DNA of 64,000 nt from Nitrobacter hamburgensis X14 (GCF_000013885.1 NC_007964.1:62001-126000), one strand, 5' to 3'; counted from the first letter of the stretch, positions 1 to 9,707 are shown. Program-made: numbers and translations. Notes: generated from the letters alone by a model not told the origin.

Positions 1-903
1 GGACCCGCGATCCACGACGGCAAGTCCTACAGCGCCGCAGTTCACCTCGCCGAAGACGTGAAGCCCTTCGTCGCCATCGCGCGCGGCTTGCGCGACCACG
101 GCTTTTCCGCGCCGGCGATCCATCATGCCGATCTGGAGTCGGGATTCCTGATCACCGAAGATTTCGGCAGTGCGGGCTTCGTCGAAGGCACGCCGCCGGC
201 GCCGATCGCCGAGCGCTACCAGGTCGCCACCGACATGCTGGCGGCATTGCATTGCCGGACGTTGCCCGAAATCCTCCCCGTCGCGCCGCATATCCCCTAC
301 ACCATTCCGGTGTTCGACACCGAGGCGATGCTGGTCGAGGTGGGCCTGATGCTGGACTGGTATCTGACCGACCGCGGCGTTGAGCCGAGCGACGATCTGC
401 GCGCGGAATTCATGGCGATGTGGCGCGTTTTGCTGGCGAAACTAGCCGCGGCGCCCAAAACCTGGGTGTTGCGCGATTTCCATTCGCCCAACCTGATCTG
501 GCTGGAGCAGCGGCGCGACACCGGAAAGGTCGGCGTCATCGACTTTCAGGATACCGTGCTCGGTCCCGCAGCCTACGATCTGGTCTCGCTTTTGCAGGAC
601 GCGCGGGTGGACGTGCCGGAATCGCTCGAACTCGCCCTTTTGACCCGCTACATGAAGGCGCGGCTGGGATCGGGCCAGCCGTTCGACCCCGCCGGCTTTG
701 CCGAGCTTTACGCCATCATGTCGGCGCAGCGCAACACGCGGCTGCTGGGCACGTTCGCGCGGCTCAACCGTCGCGACGGCAAGCCGCATTATCTGCGTCA
801 TCAACCCCGGATCTGGACCTATCTTACCCGCTCGCTGGCCCACCCCGCATTGTCAGCGATCAGGGCCTGGCATCAGGCTCACGTTCCACCTCCGTCGGAC
901 TGA
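1..903 (+). CDS. amgK: AmgK-type sugar kinase (aminoglycoside phosphotransferase fold), 5'-partial
   Basis: The reading frame is open from base 1, so the gene starts outside the window; 300 residues are visible. The product has the aminoglycoside phosphotransferase/choline kinase fold: the catalytic loop is VLRDFHSPNLIW (Asp at nt 475-477) and the metal-binding segment is VIDFQDTVLGPAAYD (Asp at nt 541-543). In the AmgK family this enzyme phosphorylates MurNAc or GlcNAc on the anomeric carbon, feeding the uridylyltransferase MurU, whose gene lies 0.7 kb downstream, so peptidoglycan recycling is the likely role. In related genomes the N-terminus is often fused to a TsaE ATPase; that cannot be seen here. 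The pairing with murU is the main support for the specific name; a general APH-family kinase is the fallback. Confidence 0.75.
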   Translation, partial: GPAIHDGKSYSAAVHLAEDVKPFVAIARGLRDHGFSAPAIHHADLESGFLITEDFGSAGFVEGTPPAPIAERYQVATDMLAALHCRTLPEILPVAPHIPYTIPVFDTEAMLVEVGLMLDWYLTDRGVEPSDDLRAEFMAMWRVLLAKLAAAPKTWVLRDFHSPNLIWLEQRRDTGKVGVIDFQDTVLGPAAYDLVSLLQDARVDVPESLELALLTRYMKARLGSGQPFDPAGFAELYAIMSAQRNTRLLGTFARLNRRDGKPHYLRHQPRIWTYLTRSLAHPALSAIRAWHQAHVPPPSD

Positions 904-1002
904 ACCGTTTTATTTTACGGCTTGTTAGAAATCGCGCCGTAGCCTCCAGGCATTGGATCTATCCGTGGGTCCGCGGCACAGTCTTCCAAGACGGAGCGAA
1001 TC

Positions 1003-1323
1003 ATGGGTGCGGAACGACGCAAGGGCGAACGCGTCACCTTCGAGCGCGGATACGGCGCGCACATGATGGGCATCGACGGCACCTGGCGCCGCAACTGCAC
1101 CATGGAGGATGTATCGGAAACCGGCGCCAAGCTGACCGTCGAAGGTTCCATCGAAGGCCTGCATCTGAAGGAATTCTTCCTGCTACTGTCATCCACGGGC
1201 CTCGCCTATCGCCGCTGCGAGCTGGCCTGGGTCAATGGCGATCAGGTCGGCGTCAATTTCCTGAAGCAGAACGACAAGAAGAAAAAGACCGGCCGGCGCA
1301 ACGACGCCACCGCGGACGCCTGA
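1003..1323 (+). CDS. PilZ domain protein (predicted c-di-GMP binding)
   Basis: Small 106-residue protein that is essentially one PilZ domain. Both ligand motifs of the family are visible: RxxxR at residues 6-10 (RRKGER region) and D-x-S-x-x-G at 36-41 (DVSETG), followed by the beta-barrel. The C-terminal tail is very basic (KKKKTGRRN). PilZ proteins bind cyclic di-GMP and change partner activity; no partner is fused here. It sits between the kinase gene and murU on the same strand, 99 nt after the former, so it may be co-transcribed with the recycling genes, but a link to that pathway is inference only. Confidence 0.85.
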   Translation: MGAERRKGERVTFERGYGAHMMGIDGTWRRNCTMEDVSETGAKLTVEGSIEGLHLKEFFLLLSSTGLAYRRCELAWVNGDQVGVNFLKQNDKKKKTGRRNDATADA

Positions 1324-1449
1324 TCCGCACCGCCGTTACGCCATCTTCATGTCACGAGTCTGTCATGCCGGGCGGCTATCGCCTGAGCGATCGATGCGAT
1401 TCGCCCGTGTCGTGATATGATTCACTGAACCGACCAGAAGCGCGGACTG

Positions 1450-1577
1450 CTAGAGCCTTTTCGCTTCTGATGGAATCAGAAGCGAGGCTCTATGATTTTG
1501 ATCTGACGCGTTTTCTTCACGCGAACCGGATTCCATCCTCGGGTCAAGCCCGAGGACATGCTTCGCTGGAAAACGCT
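1450..1577. repeat. Two-hairpin intergenic repeat, long form (core-GGATACCGG family)
   Basis: Contains the near-palindrome CGCTTCTGATGGAATCAG.. with its complement, then an A/T-rich spacer (TCTATGATTTTGATCTGACG), then the core hairpin with GCGTTTTC / GAAAACGC arms, here in reverse orientation. A CCTCGGG/CCCGAGG hairpin is inserted in the core, which defines the long form also seen at 35472 and 37479. An open frame runs through it into murU, which is why the upstream ATG at 1470 is not a credible murU start. Confidence 0.85.
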
Positions 1578-1589
1578 ATGAGGACGACG

Positions 1590-2312
1590 ATGCCCGTCAC
1601 CCCGACCAAAGCCATGGTGCTCGCCGCGGGCCTCGGCCTGCGGATGCGGCCGCTGACGGAGCGGATGCCGAAGCCGATGGTGCCCGTGGCCGGCAAGCCG
1701 CTGCTCGATCACGTGCTCGACAGGCTGGCGGATGCGGGCATCAGTGAAGCGGTCGTCAACGTACGCTATCTGCCGGATCAGATCATCGATCACGTGGCGC
1801 GCCGCAGCCGGCCACGGGTCATCATTTCCGACGAGCGCGATGAGGTGCTGGGTACCGGCGGCGCCGTGGTGAAGGCGCTGCCGCTGCTCGGCGACGCGCC
1901 GTTCTTCCATCTCAATGCCGACACCATGTGGATCGACGGCGCGCGTCCCAATCTGACGCGGATGACCGAGGCTTTCGATCCCGCGCGCATGGACATCCTG
2001 CTGCTGATGGCGCCGACGGCGAGCAGCATCGGCTATGGCGGCAGCGGTGACTACGCTATGCTCCCCGACGGCGCGTTGCGCAGGCGGAAAGAGAATCAGG
2101 TGGTGCCGTTCGTCTATGCCGGCGCCGCCATCATGTCGCCCGCGCTGTTCGCCGGCGCACCCAGCGGCGAGTTTTCGCTGACGACAATGTTCGATCGCGC
2201 CAACGAACGGGAGCGCCTGTTCGGGCTGCGACTCGACGGCGTCTGGATGCATGTCGGAACCCCCGATGCCGTCCAGGCCGCCGAGCAAGCGGTCCTCGTC
2301 AGCGTCGCCTGA
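1590..2312 (+). CDS. murU: MurNAc-1-phosphate uridylyltransferase / nucleotidyltransferase
   Basis: 240-residue nucleotidyltransferase of the NTP_transferase family. The signature AMVLAAGLGLRMRPLTERMP-type loop near residue 7 onward holds the nucleotide; PKPMVPVAGKPLLDHVL follows. MurU converts MurNAc-1-phosphate to UDP-MurNAc, working after AmgK so that recycled wall sugar enters precursor synthesis without the de novo MurA route. The start at 1590 has AGGA five bases upstream (1581-1584); the ATG at 1578 is an alternative. Both lie just after a repeat that would be translated if the more distant ATG were used. The closest alternative identity is a hexose-1-phosphate nucleotidyltransferase; the amgK neighbour favours MurU. 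Confidence 0.75.
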   Translation: MPVTPTKAMVLAAGLGLRMRPLTERMPKPMVPVAGKPLLDHVLDRLADAGISEAVVNVRYLPDQIIDHVARRSRPRVIISDERDEVLGTGGAVVKALPLLGDAPFFHLNADTMWIDGARPNLTRMTEAFDPARMDILLLMAPTASSIGYGGSGDYAMLPDGALRRRKENQVVPFVYAGAAIMSPALFAGAPSGEFSLTTMFDRANERERLFGLRLDGVWMHVGTPDAVQAAEQAVLVSVA

Positions 2313-2410
2313 CATCTGTCTTCCGGCGAAGCCTTGCAGCCGAACTTGCAGCCGATCGCTGCCCATGCCTGCTCGTGCATGATATGCCTGATCTCGAATC
2401 AGGGTCTTTC

Positions 2411-5400
2411 ATGCGCGTCCGCAACGTCCCCACGTCAGTGCCGTTTCTGCGCACCGTCATCACCGCACTGGTCGACGGCGCACTGATCGAGGGGTTTCGC
2501 CCGCGCGCGCAGCCCGAGCGGCTCGCCGAGGCCACGCTCTATCTGCCAACCCGCCGCGCCGGCCGCATGGCGCGCGACATCTTCCTCGATGTGCTGAATG
2601 TCGATGCCGTGATCCTGCCGCGCATCGTCGCGCTTGGCGATATCGACGAGGATGAACTGGCCTTTGCACAAGCGGCTTCGTCGGCGGAGGCGTTGCAACT
2701 GCCTCCGGCGCTCGACGGGCTGGCACGCCGCCTTGCGCTCGCGCAGCTCATCGAAGCATGGGCGAGGCAGTTGAAGCCCGGCGACCCGGCGCAGGCGCCA
2801 CTCGTCCTCGGCGGCCCGGCCTCGACGCTGGCGCTTGCCGACGACCTCGCGCGGCTGATGGACGACATGGCCACGCGCGGCGTGGACTGGCGCGCGCTCG
2901 ACGCCCTGGTGCCCGACGCGCTCGACAAATACTGGCAGCTCACGCTCGATTTCCTGAAGATCGCCCGGGACTACTGGCCGGCTCATCTTGAGGAAGCCGG
3001 CCGGATCGAACCGGCGGTGCGGCGCGACCGCCTGATCGATGCCGAAGCCGCGCGTCTCGCCGCCCATCATGGCGGGCCGGTGATCGCGGCCGGCTCCACC
3101 GGTTCGATGCCGTCGACCGCGAAACTGCTGCATGTCATCGCCAGGCTGCCGCACGGCGCGGTGGTGTTGCCGGGGCTTGACACCGACCTCGATGACGAGG
3201 CGTGGCAACTGATCGGCGGCATGAGGGACGGCAACGGCGCATTCACCGCGCCGCCCGCCGCCGGCCATCCGCAGTTCGCGCTGCATGGACTGCTCAGGCG
3301 CTTCGGCATCGCGCGCCGCGACGTGGAAACGCTCGGCGTTCCCGCGCCATACGGGCGCGAGATGCTGACGTCGGAGGCGATGCGGCCATCCGAGGCGACG
3401 GCGCGGTGGCACACGCGGCTTGCCGAGCCCGAGGTCGCGGAGAAAATCGCCGCCGGCATGAAGAACCTCGCGGTGATCGCCGCCGCCAATCCGGAAGTGG
3501 AAGCGCTCAGCATCGCCGCCGCCATGCGCGAGGCGCGCGAACTGAACAAGACGGCGGCGCTGGTGACCTTCGACCGGGCGCTGGCGCGGCGGGTGATGGC
3601 CGCGCTCGGCCGCTGGAATCTGGCGTTCGACGATTCCGGCGGCGACGCGCTGATGGACACGCCTGCGGGAATATTCGCGCGGCTCGTCGCAGGCACGGCC
3701 TGCAACGGCCTGGAGCCGCCGACGCTGTTGGCCTTGCTGAAGCATCCGCTGTGCCGGCTCGGCCGGGTGGCCGGCGGATGGTCGCGCGCCGTCGCGACGC
3801 TGGAGCTTGCGATCCTGCGCGGCACCCGGCCGCCGCCGGGCAGCAAGGGTTTGGCCGACGAGTTCGCGCGATTTTGCGGCGAACTGGACAAGCTCGATCG
3901 CGGCGAGAGTTCGTCGCTGCATCGCACCGAGCCCCGCGCAGCGCTGAAACTCCATCGGCTTGACGAATCTCGCGCGTTGATCGCGGCCTTGCGGGACGCG
4001 CTCGCGCCGCTCGAAGGCGACGGCGCATCGAGGTCGGCGGACTTCACCGCTTTCGCCGCACAGCATCGCGAGGCGATCGACGTGCTGTCGCGCGACGACC
4101 AAGGTGTTGCCGCCGCCTTCGAGGGTCAGCACGGCCTTGCGCTCGCCGCCGCGTTCGATGATTTGCGCAAGGCGGGCGAGCGCAGCGGTCTGACAGTCAA
4201 GATCGCCGACTATCCCGAGGTGTTCGAGACCGCGTTCGGCGACCGCATCGTGCGCCGGCCGCAGGCTACAGCGGCAAGCTTGAGGATCTACGGTCCGCTC
4301 GAAGCGCGTCTCACCCAATGCGACCGCGTCATCCTCGGCGGGCTCAATGAAAGCGTCTGGCCGCCCGCGCCGCCAAGCGATCCCTGGCTCAGCCGCCCGA
4401 TGCGGCACGAACTCGGGCTCGATCTTCCGGAGCGACGCATCGGTCTTTCCGCGCACGACTTCGCGCAACTGCTCGGCGCCGATGATGTCATCCTCAGTCA
4501 TGCCGCCAAGGCCGGCGGTTCGCCGGCGGTGGCCTCGCGCTTCCTGCACCGGCTCAAAGCCGTCGCCGGCCCGGAACGCTGGGCAACCGCGCTGCAAGCC
4601 GGCACGCGCTACGTTCAATACGCCGAAGCGATCGACCGGCCGGAGCAGGTCACCCCCGTCGCCCAGCCCGAGCCAAAACCACCGCGCGCGGCGCGGCCGA
4701 CGCGATTGTCGGTGACCGCGATCGAGGACTGGCTGCGCGACCCCTACACCATCTATGCCAAACACATTCTGAAGCTCTTGCCGTTAGAGGCCGTCGATAT
4801 GCCGCTGTCGGCGGCCGATCGCGGCTCTGCGATCCACAATTCGCTCGGCGATTTCACCAAACAATATCCAGCAGCCTTGCCGGAGAACCCCGCGGACGTG
4901 TTGCGCGCCATCGGCGAGAGCCGTTTCGCGCCGCTGATGCAGCGGCCCGAAGCGCGCGCGCTGTGGTGGCCGCGCTTTCAACGCATCGCGGCGTGGTTCG
5001 CGGAATGGGAACAGTCGCGCCGGCCACAACTTGAGACAATCGATGCCGAGATCCGCGGCGAGATTTCGATTCCTGTCGCAAGCGATCGCACATTCCATTT
5101 GTCGGCGCGCGCCGATCGCATCGAGCATCTCGGCGACGGCCGCTTTACTATCCTCGACTACAAGACCGGCAGCCCGCCGAGCAGCAAGCAGGTGCGGCTC
5201 GGGCTGTCCCCGCAGCTCACGCTGGAATCCGCGATCCTGCGCGAAGGCGGCTTCGAGGGCATCCCGGCCGGCGCGTCGGTCAGCGAACTGGTCTATGTCC
5301 GGCTCAGCGGCAACAACCCGCCCGGCGAGCCGCTGCAAGTCAATCTCGACAATGGCAAGACCGACATGCAATCGCCGGATCAGGCCGCCGATCGCGCCCT

Positions 5401-5560
5401 TGAAGAACTCAACGCCCTGATCCGCGCTTTCGACAACGAGCAGCAGGGCTATCCATCGCTGGACCTGCCGATGTGGAAGACGCGCTACGGCGCTTACGAC
5501 GATCTCGCCCGAATCAAGGAATGGTCGGCGGCGGGCGGGTTGGGAATCGAGGAATGGTGA
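2411..5560 (+). CDS. addB: Double-strand break repair protein AddB (alphaproteobacterial type)
   Basis: 1049-residue subunit of the AddAB helicase-nuclease, which resects double-strand ends for RecA-dependent repair. N-terminal part resembles a degenerate UvrD-like helicase (YLPTRRAGRMARD near residue 45; I see no Walker A). The C-terminal third carries a RecB-family nuclease domain: FTILDYKTGSPPSSKQ, with the catalytic Asp and Lys, then PQLTLESAIL, around nt 5145-5240. An in-frame ATG at 2375 exists, but 2411 has AGGG six bases upstream and is preferred. The stop overlaps the addA start by 7 nt (ATGGTGA), so the two subunits are translationally coupled. Confidence 0.93.
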   Translation: MRVRNVPTSVPFLRTVITALVDGALIEGFRPRAQPERLAEATLYLPTRRAGRMARDIFLDVLNVDAVILPRIVALGDIDEDELAFAQAASSAEALQLPPALDGLARRLALAQLIEAWARQLKPGDPAQAPLVLGGPASTLALADDLARLMDDMATRGVDWRALDALVPDALDKYWQLTLDFLKIARDYWPAHLEEAGRIEPAVRRDRLIDAEAARLAAHHGGPVIAAGSTGSMPSTAKLLHVIARLPHGAVVLPGLDTDLDDEAWQLIGGMRDGNGAFTAPPAAGHPQFALHGLLRRFGIARRDVETLGVPAPYGREMLTSEAMRPSEATARWHTRLAEPEVAEKIAAGMKNLAVIAAANPEVEALSIAAAMREARELNKTAALVTFDRALARRVMAALGRWNLAFDDSGGDALMDTPAGIFARLVAGTACNGLEPPTLLALLKHPLCRLGRVAGGWSRAVATLELAILRGTRPPPGSKGLADEFARFCGELDKLDRGESSSLHRTEPRAALKLHRLDESRALIAALRDALAPLEGDGASRSADFTAFAAQHREAIDVLSRDDQGVAAAFEGQHGLALAAAFDDLRKAGERSGLTVKIADYPEVFETAFGDRIVRRPQATAASLRIYGPLEARLTQCDRVILGGLNESVWPPAPPSDPWLSRPMRHELGLDLPERRIGLSAHDFAQLLGADDVILSHAAKAGGSPAVASRFLHRLKAVAGPERWATALQAGTRYVQYAEAIDRPEQVTPVAQPEPKPPRAARPTRLSVTAIEDWLRDPYTIYAKHILKLLPLEAVDMPLSAADRGSAIHNSLGDFTKQYPAALPENPADVLRAIGESRFAPLMQRPEARALWWPRFQRIAAWFAEWEQSRRPQLETIDAEIRGEISIPVASDRTFHLSARADRIEHLGDGRFTILDYKTGSPPSSKQVRLGLSPQLTLESAILREGGFEGIPAGASVSELVYVRLSGNNPPGEPLQVNLDNGKTDMQSPDQAADRALEELNALIRAFDNEQQGYPSLDLPMWKTRYGAYDDLARIKEWSAAGGLGIEEW

Positions 5561-8500
5561 AAGCGCCTCGCCCCGTTCATCCCGACGCCAGCGCGCGTCA
5601 GCAGCGCGCGTCCGACCCGGCGACGTCGGTTTTCGTCTCGGCCAATGCCGGATCGGGCAAGACCCATGTGCTGGTGCAACGCGTGATCCGCCTGCTGCTC
5701 AATGGCGTTGATCCGGCGCGCATCCTCTGCATCACCTTCACCAAGGCCGCCGCCGCCAACATGTCGGAGCGGGTGTTCTCGACGCTGGGACACTGGGTCA
5801 CGCTCGACGATGAAGCCCTGAACGCGGCGCTGCGCGACACCGGTATCGCGCAGCCCGATGCCTGGTCGCGCCAGCGCGCGCGCAAACTGTTCGCGGCAGC
5901 ACTGGAAACGCCGGGCGGGCTGAAGGTGCAGACCATCCACGCACTCTGCACGCGGCTGTTGCAGCAGTTTCCGTTCGAGGCGCGGGTGCCGGCGCGTTTC
6001 AGCGTGCTCGACGAGCGCGACCAGACCGGGATGATGGAGCGCGCGAGCATCAGTGTCATGCTCGATGCATCGCAGAATCCCGACAGCCCCGCCGGCCGCG
6101 CGCTGCAATACGCCATGGGCGCGGCCGCCGACACGACGCTGCGTGACGTGGTCAACCAGGCCTGTCTCAGCCGCGATCACTTCATGGCCTGGACCGAGGA
6201 TCGCGGCATCGAGCAGGCGATCAGCGATGTGGCCGACGCGCTCGACGTCGATCCCGCCGAGCGCGTCGAGGATGTCGAACGCGAGATCGTCGACGGGCCG
6301 AACCTGCCAATATCTGAATGGGAAGCGCTCGCCGCGATTCTGGAAACAGGCAACAAATCCGACATCGAGCAGGCCAGACGCTTGCGCGAGGCGCACGCCA
6401 TGATCGGCGAGGCGGCGCAAGCCGATCGCTATCTCGATGTCTTCCTGACCGGCGATTCCGTCTTGCGCAAATCCTTCGTCACCAAGAAGATCAGCGATGT
6501 CAGACCCGACATCGCCGCGATGCTCGACCGGGAGAGCCAGCGTGTGATCGCGCTGCTCGAACGCCGCCGCGCGCTGACCATCCGCGACCGCACGCAATCC
6601 CTTCTCGTCATCGCAACCGCGGTCGCCGCCAACTACCGGCGCGAGAAGCAGGAGCGCGGCCTGCTCGATTACGACGACCTGATCGATAAGACGCTGGCGA
6701 TGCTGGACCAGACCTCGCCCGGTTGGGTGCATTACAAGCTCGACCGCGGCGTCGACCATGTGCTGATCGACGAGGCGCAGGATACCAGCCCGAAGCAATG
6801 GGACATCGTCGAGCGCATCATCGCGGACTTCACCACCGGGGAAGGGGCGCGCGAGGGCGTCAGGCGGACGGTGTTCGCGGTCGGCGACGAGAAGCAGTCG
6901 ATCTTCTCGTTCCAGGGCGCGGCCCCGCGCGAGTTCGACGAACGGCGAAGCAAGCTGGAGCGGAAATTCAGGGACGCCGAACTTCCGTTTCGCAAGGAGG
7001 ATTTCATCTACTCGTTCCGCTCGGGGAAGACGATCCTGGAGTCCGTCGATTACGTGTTCCGCGATGCCGCGATCTATACCAGCATCCATGCGGTCGGCGC
7101 CCATCCGGTGCATGAATCGCTGGCGGACGCAGCACCGGGCGTGGTCGATCTCTGGAGTCTGGAAGAGCGAGATGCGCGACAGCAGATCGAGGGCTGGCGC
7201 GCGCCGTTCGATGCGGTCTCCGCAACCAGCTCCGAGGTCAAGCTCGCCCGCCGCATCCGCAACGAGGTCAAGACGCTGATCGCGCAGGGCACCATGACGG
7301 GGCATCTGGGTGACCGCCGCCCGCTCCGCTATGGCGACATTCTGGTGCTGGTGCGGCGGCGCGGCAACGCGTTCGACGCCATCATCCAGGCGCTGAAGCA
7401 ATCCGGCATTCCCGTCGCCGGCGCCGACCGCCTCAAGCTGACCGAGCACATCGCGATCATCGATCTGATGAACCTCGCCGACGCGCTGCTGTTGCCGCGG
7501 GACGATCTGGCGCTGGCGGTGGCGCTGAAGAGTCCGCTGTTCGGCCTTGACGACGACGACCTGTTTGCCATCGCACACAATCGCAAGGGCTCGCTGCGCG
7601 ACGCACTCGCGGATCACGCGACGGCCAACGACAAATTCCGCGACGCATTCGAGCGCCTGAAGATGTGCGAAACCCGCGCCGCACACGAATCGCCGTTCGC
7701 GTTCTATGCGTGGCTGCTGGGCGGAGATGGCGGGCGGCGGCGAATCCTGCGCCGGCTCGGCCACGAGGCCAACGACGCGCTCGACGAATTCCTCGAACTG
7801 GCGCTGACTTACGAGCGCAAGGCGCCGGCATCCCAGCAGGGGTTCATGGCGTGGCTGCGCGCCGCCGACACGGACGTGAAGCGCGACATGGAGATTTCGC
7901 GCGACGAGGTGCGGGTGATGACGGTGCACGGCGCCAAGGGGCTCGAGGCCTCCGTGGTGTTTCTCGCCGATACCGTGACGTCGCCGGCCGATACCGAGCG
8001 CCTCAACCTGATCCGTATGTCGCGCGGCAACGCGCCCGCCCATGCAGCAGGCGTCACGGTCTGGGCCGGCAGAAAGGCTGAAGATCCGCCTGACGTGGTG
8101 AACGCCCGCGCGGCCATGATCGCCGAGACCGAACACGAATATCGCCGCCTGCTTTACGTGGCGATGACGCGGGCGGCGGACCGCCTGATCGTCGGCGGCT
8201 GCAAACCCGGCAACCGCAAGGACGTGCGCGAGCACGCATGGTACGACCTGATCGACAAGGGCCTTGGCAAATCCGGCCTCGCGATGCGGGAGATCGAGAC
8301 CGCCGCCGGCACGGTCAAGCGTTTCACGCGGCCGGGGGAAACCGAACCGGATGCCGCCGGTCCCGCAACGCCGGTTGCCGCCGCACCGATCGCGCTGCCG
8401 CCGTGGCTGCACAGCATGGCCGCGCCGGAAGCGCCCGCCGGGCCATCGCTGCGGCCATCGGATGCAGATGACAACGCGCATCACCGCATCTGGCCCGGCG

Positions 8501-9045
8501 AGTCCCCGGACCAGCGCCGCCGCGCGCTGTTGCGCGGCACGCTGGTGCACCGCCTGCTGCAATCGCTGCCTGATGTGCCGGTCGATCGCCGCGGGGACAC
8601 CGCGCTGGCCTATCTCGGGCGCAATGCGCGCGACTGGAGCGAGGCCGAGCGCGACGCACTGGCGGCGCAGGTGCTGGCGTTGATCGGCGACTCCCAATTC
8701 GCGCCGGTGTTCACGGACGGCAGCCGGGCCGAGGTGGCGATTGCAGGACGGCTGACGACGCGACGGGGCGATCCCGTGCTGGTGTCCGGCCAGATCGACC
8801 GGCTCGTGGTAACGCGGGAAGCGGTTCTGATCGTGGATTTCAAGACCAACCATGCCCCGCCCCGAAACCCCGCCGACGCACCGCCGGCCTATGTCCGACA
8901 GCTCGCGCTCTATCGCGCGGTGCTGGCCAGGCTGTACCCGGAATTACCGGTCAAAGCGGCGCTGCTCTGGACCGAGACGCCTGAAATGATGGAGATTTCG
9001 GCCCTAGCGCTCGATGCCGGGCTGGAAGCGATCATCTCGATGTGA
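5554..9045 (+). CDS. addA: Double-strand break repair helicase AddA
   Basis: 1163-residue UvrD-like helicase and nuclease. Visible motifs in order: Walker A ANAGSGKT (residues 30-37), LLDYDDLIDKTL, Walker B VLIDEAQDTSPKQW, motif III VGDEKQSIFSFQGA, motif V TVHGAKGLEASVVFL, motif VI LYVAMTRAADRLIVGG, and a C-terminal nuclease with GQIDRLVV, LIVDFKTNHAPP and VRQLALYRAVL. It pairs with AddB as the functional counterpart of RecBCD. The start ATG at 5554 lies inside the addB stop region; longer upstream starts would fall well within addB and are rejected. Confidence 0.95.
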   Translation: MVKAPRPVHPDASARQQRASDPATSVFVSANAGSGKTHVLVQRVIRLLLNGVDPARILCITFTKAAAANMSERVFSTLGHWVTLDDEALNAALRDTGIAQPDAWSRQRARKLFAAALETPGGLKVQTIHALCTRLLQQFPFEARVPARFSVLDERDQTGMMERASISVMLDASQNPDSPAGRALQYAMGAAADTTLRDVVNQACLSRDHFMAWTEDRGIEQAISDVADALDVDPAERVEDVEREIVDGPNLPISEWEALAAILETGNKSDIEQARRLREAHAMIGEAAQADRYLDVFLTGDSVLRKSFVTKKISDVRPDIAAMLDRESQRVIALLERRRALTIRDRTQSLLVIATAVAANYRREKQERGLLDYDDLIDKTLAMLDQTSPGWVHYKLDRGVDHVLIDEAQDTSPKQWDIVERIIADFTTGEGAREGVRRTVFAVGDEKQSIFSFQGAAPREFDERRSKLERKFRDAELPFRKEDFIYSFRSGKTILESVDYVFRDAAIYTSIHAVGAHPVHESLADAAPGVVDLWSLEERDARQQIEGWRAPFDAVSATSSEVKLARRIRNEVKTLIAQGTMTGHLGDRRPLRYGDILVLVRRRGNAFDAIIQALKQSGIPVAGADRLKLTEHIAIIDLMNLADALLLPRDDLALAVALKSPLFGLDDDDLFAIAHNRKGSLRDALADHATANDKFRDAFERLKMCETRAAHESPFAFYAWLLGGDGGRRRILRRLGHEANDALDEFLELALTYERKAPASQQGFMAWLRAADTDVKRDMEISRDEVRVMTVHGAKGLEASVVFLADTVTSPADTERLNLIRMSRGNAPAHAAGVTVWAGRKAEDPPDVVNARAAMIAETEHEYRRLLYVAMTRAADRLIVGGCKPGNRKDVREHAWYDLIDKGLGKSGLAMREIETAAGTVKRFTRPGETEPDAAGPATPVAAAPIALPPWLHSMAAPEAPAGPSLRPSDADDNAHHRIWPGESPDQRRRALLRGTLVHRLLQSLPDVPVDRRGDTALAYLGRNARDWSEAERDALAAQVLALIGDSQFAPVFTDGSRAEVAIAGRLTTRRGDPVLVSGQIDRLVVTREAVLIVDFKTNHAPPRNPADAPPAYVRQLALYRAVLARLYPELPVKAALLWTETPEMMEISALALDAGLEAIISM

Positions 9046-9051
9046 GAAACC

Positions 9052-9080
9052 TTGACCCGGCAAGGTCGCATTCTTAACTT
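9052..9080 (+). promoter_or_regulatory. Candidate sigma-70 promoter for trxA
   Basis: TTGACC at 9052-9057, a 17-nt spacer and TAACTT at 9075-9080, in the 98-nt gap between addA and trxA and about 65 nt before the trxA start. It fits the housekeeping consensus well at -35 and moderately at -10. No experimental start is implied. Confidence 0.4.
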
Positions 9081-9143
9081 GGCAGATAGTTTCAGGCGCA
9101 TTCTTTTGCAGTGCGCGATCTCATCAAGGCAACGAGGTATTCC

Positions 9144-9464
9144 ATGGCTGTTGGCAAGGTTTCGGACGCCAATTTCGAAGCGGAAGTGCTCAAGGCGACT
9201 GGCCCGGTCGTGGTCGATTTCTGGGCCGAGTGGTGCGGCCCCTGCCGCATGATCGGTCCGGTGCTGGACGAGATTTCCGGCGCGATGGGCGACAAGGTCA
9301 AGATCGTGAAGCTGAACGTCGACGAGAGCCCGCGGACGGCCTCGAAATACGGCGTGATGTCGATTCCCACCCTGATGATCTTCAAGGGCGGCGAACTGGC
9401 CTCGCGTCAGGTCGGCGCCGCGCCGAAGCAGAAACTGGAGCAGTGGATCACCGCCACGGTCTGA
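9144..9464 (+). CDS. trxA: Thioredoxin 1
   Basis: 106-residue single-domain thioredoxin, the usual family length. The active site is EWCGPCRM at about residue 30, preceded by VVVDFWA and followed by the cis-proline region MSIPTLMIFKGG. It reduces cytoplasmic disulfides (ribonucleotide reductase, PAPS reductase and others) using thioredoxin reductase. The start at 9144 has GAGG (9134-9137) upstream; a GTG at 9111 is in frame but lacks this. It lies 98 nt after addA with its own candidate promoter and is followed by a strong terminator. Confidence 0.97.
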   Translation: MAVGKVSDANFEAEVLKATGPVVVDFWAEWCGPCRMIGPVLDEISGAMGDKVKIVKLNVDESPRTASKYGVMSIPTLMIFKGGELASRQVGAAPKQKLEQWITATV

Positions 9465-9486
9465 TTTCGCGGCATTGGAATTCAGC

Positions 9487-9515
9487 AAACGGCCGGCTCA
9501 TCGCCGGCCGTTTTT
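9487..9515 (+). terminator. Rho-independent terminator after trxA
   Basis: Perfect 11-bp stem AAACGGCCGGC / GCCGGCCGTTT with a 5-nt loop (TCATC), followed by further T residues, 23 nt after the trxA stop. The leading A run makes it usable from the other strand too, but folC ends at 9708, further away. Confidence 0.9.
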
Positions 9516-9564
9516 ATTTGCGCCTGCTTTCTTTCTCCCTTGTGGGAGAGGGTGTTTTATCGGC

Positions 9565-9674
9565 GTCATTGCGAGGAGCGCAAGCGACGAAGCAATCCAG
9601 CTCTTACTGTTTCCTGGATTGCTTCGCTCAGCGCAAAATTGGCAAAAGCCAATTTGTCGCGAACTCGCAATGAC
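9565..9674. repeat. CATTGCGAG...CTCGCAATG palindromic repeat (full copy)
   Basis: Imperfect palindrome with terminal arms GTCATTGCGAG (9565-9575) and CTCGCAATGAC (9664-9674), and inner arms GAAGCAATCCAG / CTGGATTGCTTCG. Other copies in this window are at 54838, 55335 (half) and 56336. When translated these elements give the CERSEAIQ-type peptides often found at mis-annotated protein ends. Confidence 0.85.
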
Positions 9675-9707
9675 GGTGGGTTCGATCCAACCTGAATTCA
9701 ATAAACT

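Noticed and set aside
5494..8853. Very long open frame on the strand opposite addA, and similar ones opposite addB (2435-4765) and pheT (22415-24715)
   Set aside because: They mirror real genes whose codon third positions are almost all G or C, which removes stop codons on the other strand. They are Arg/His/Gly-rich and show no known motif.
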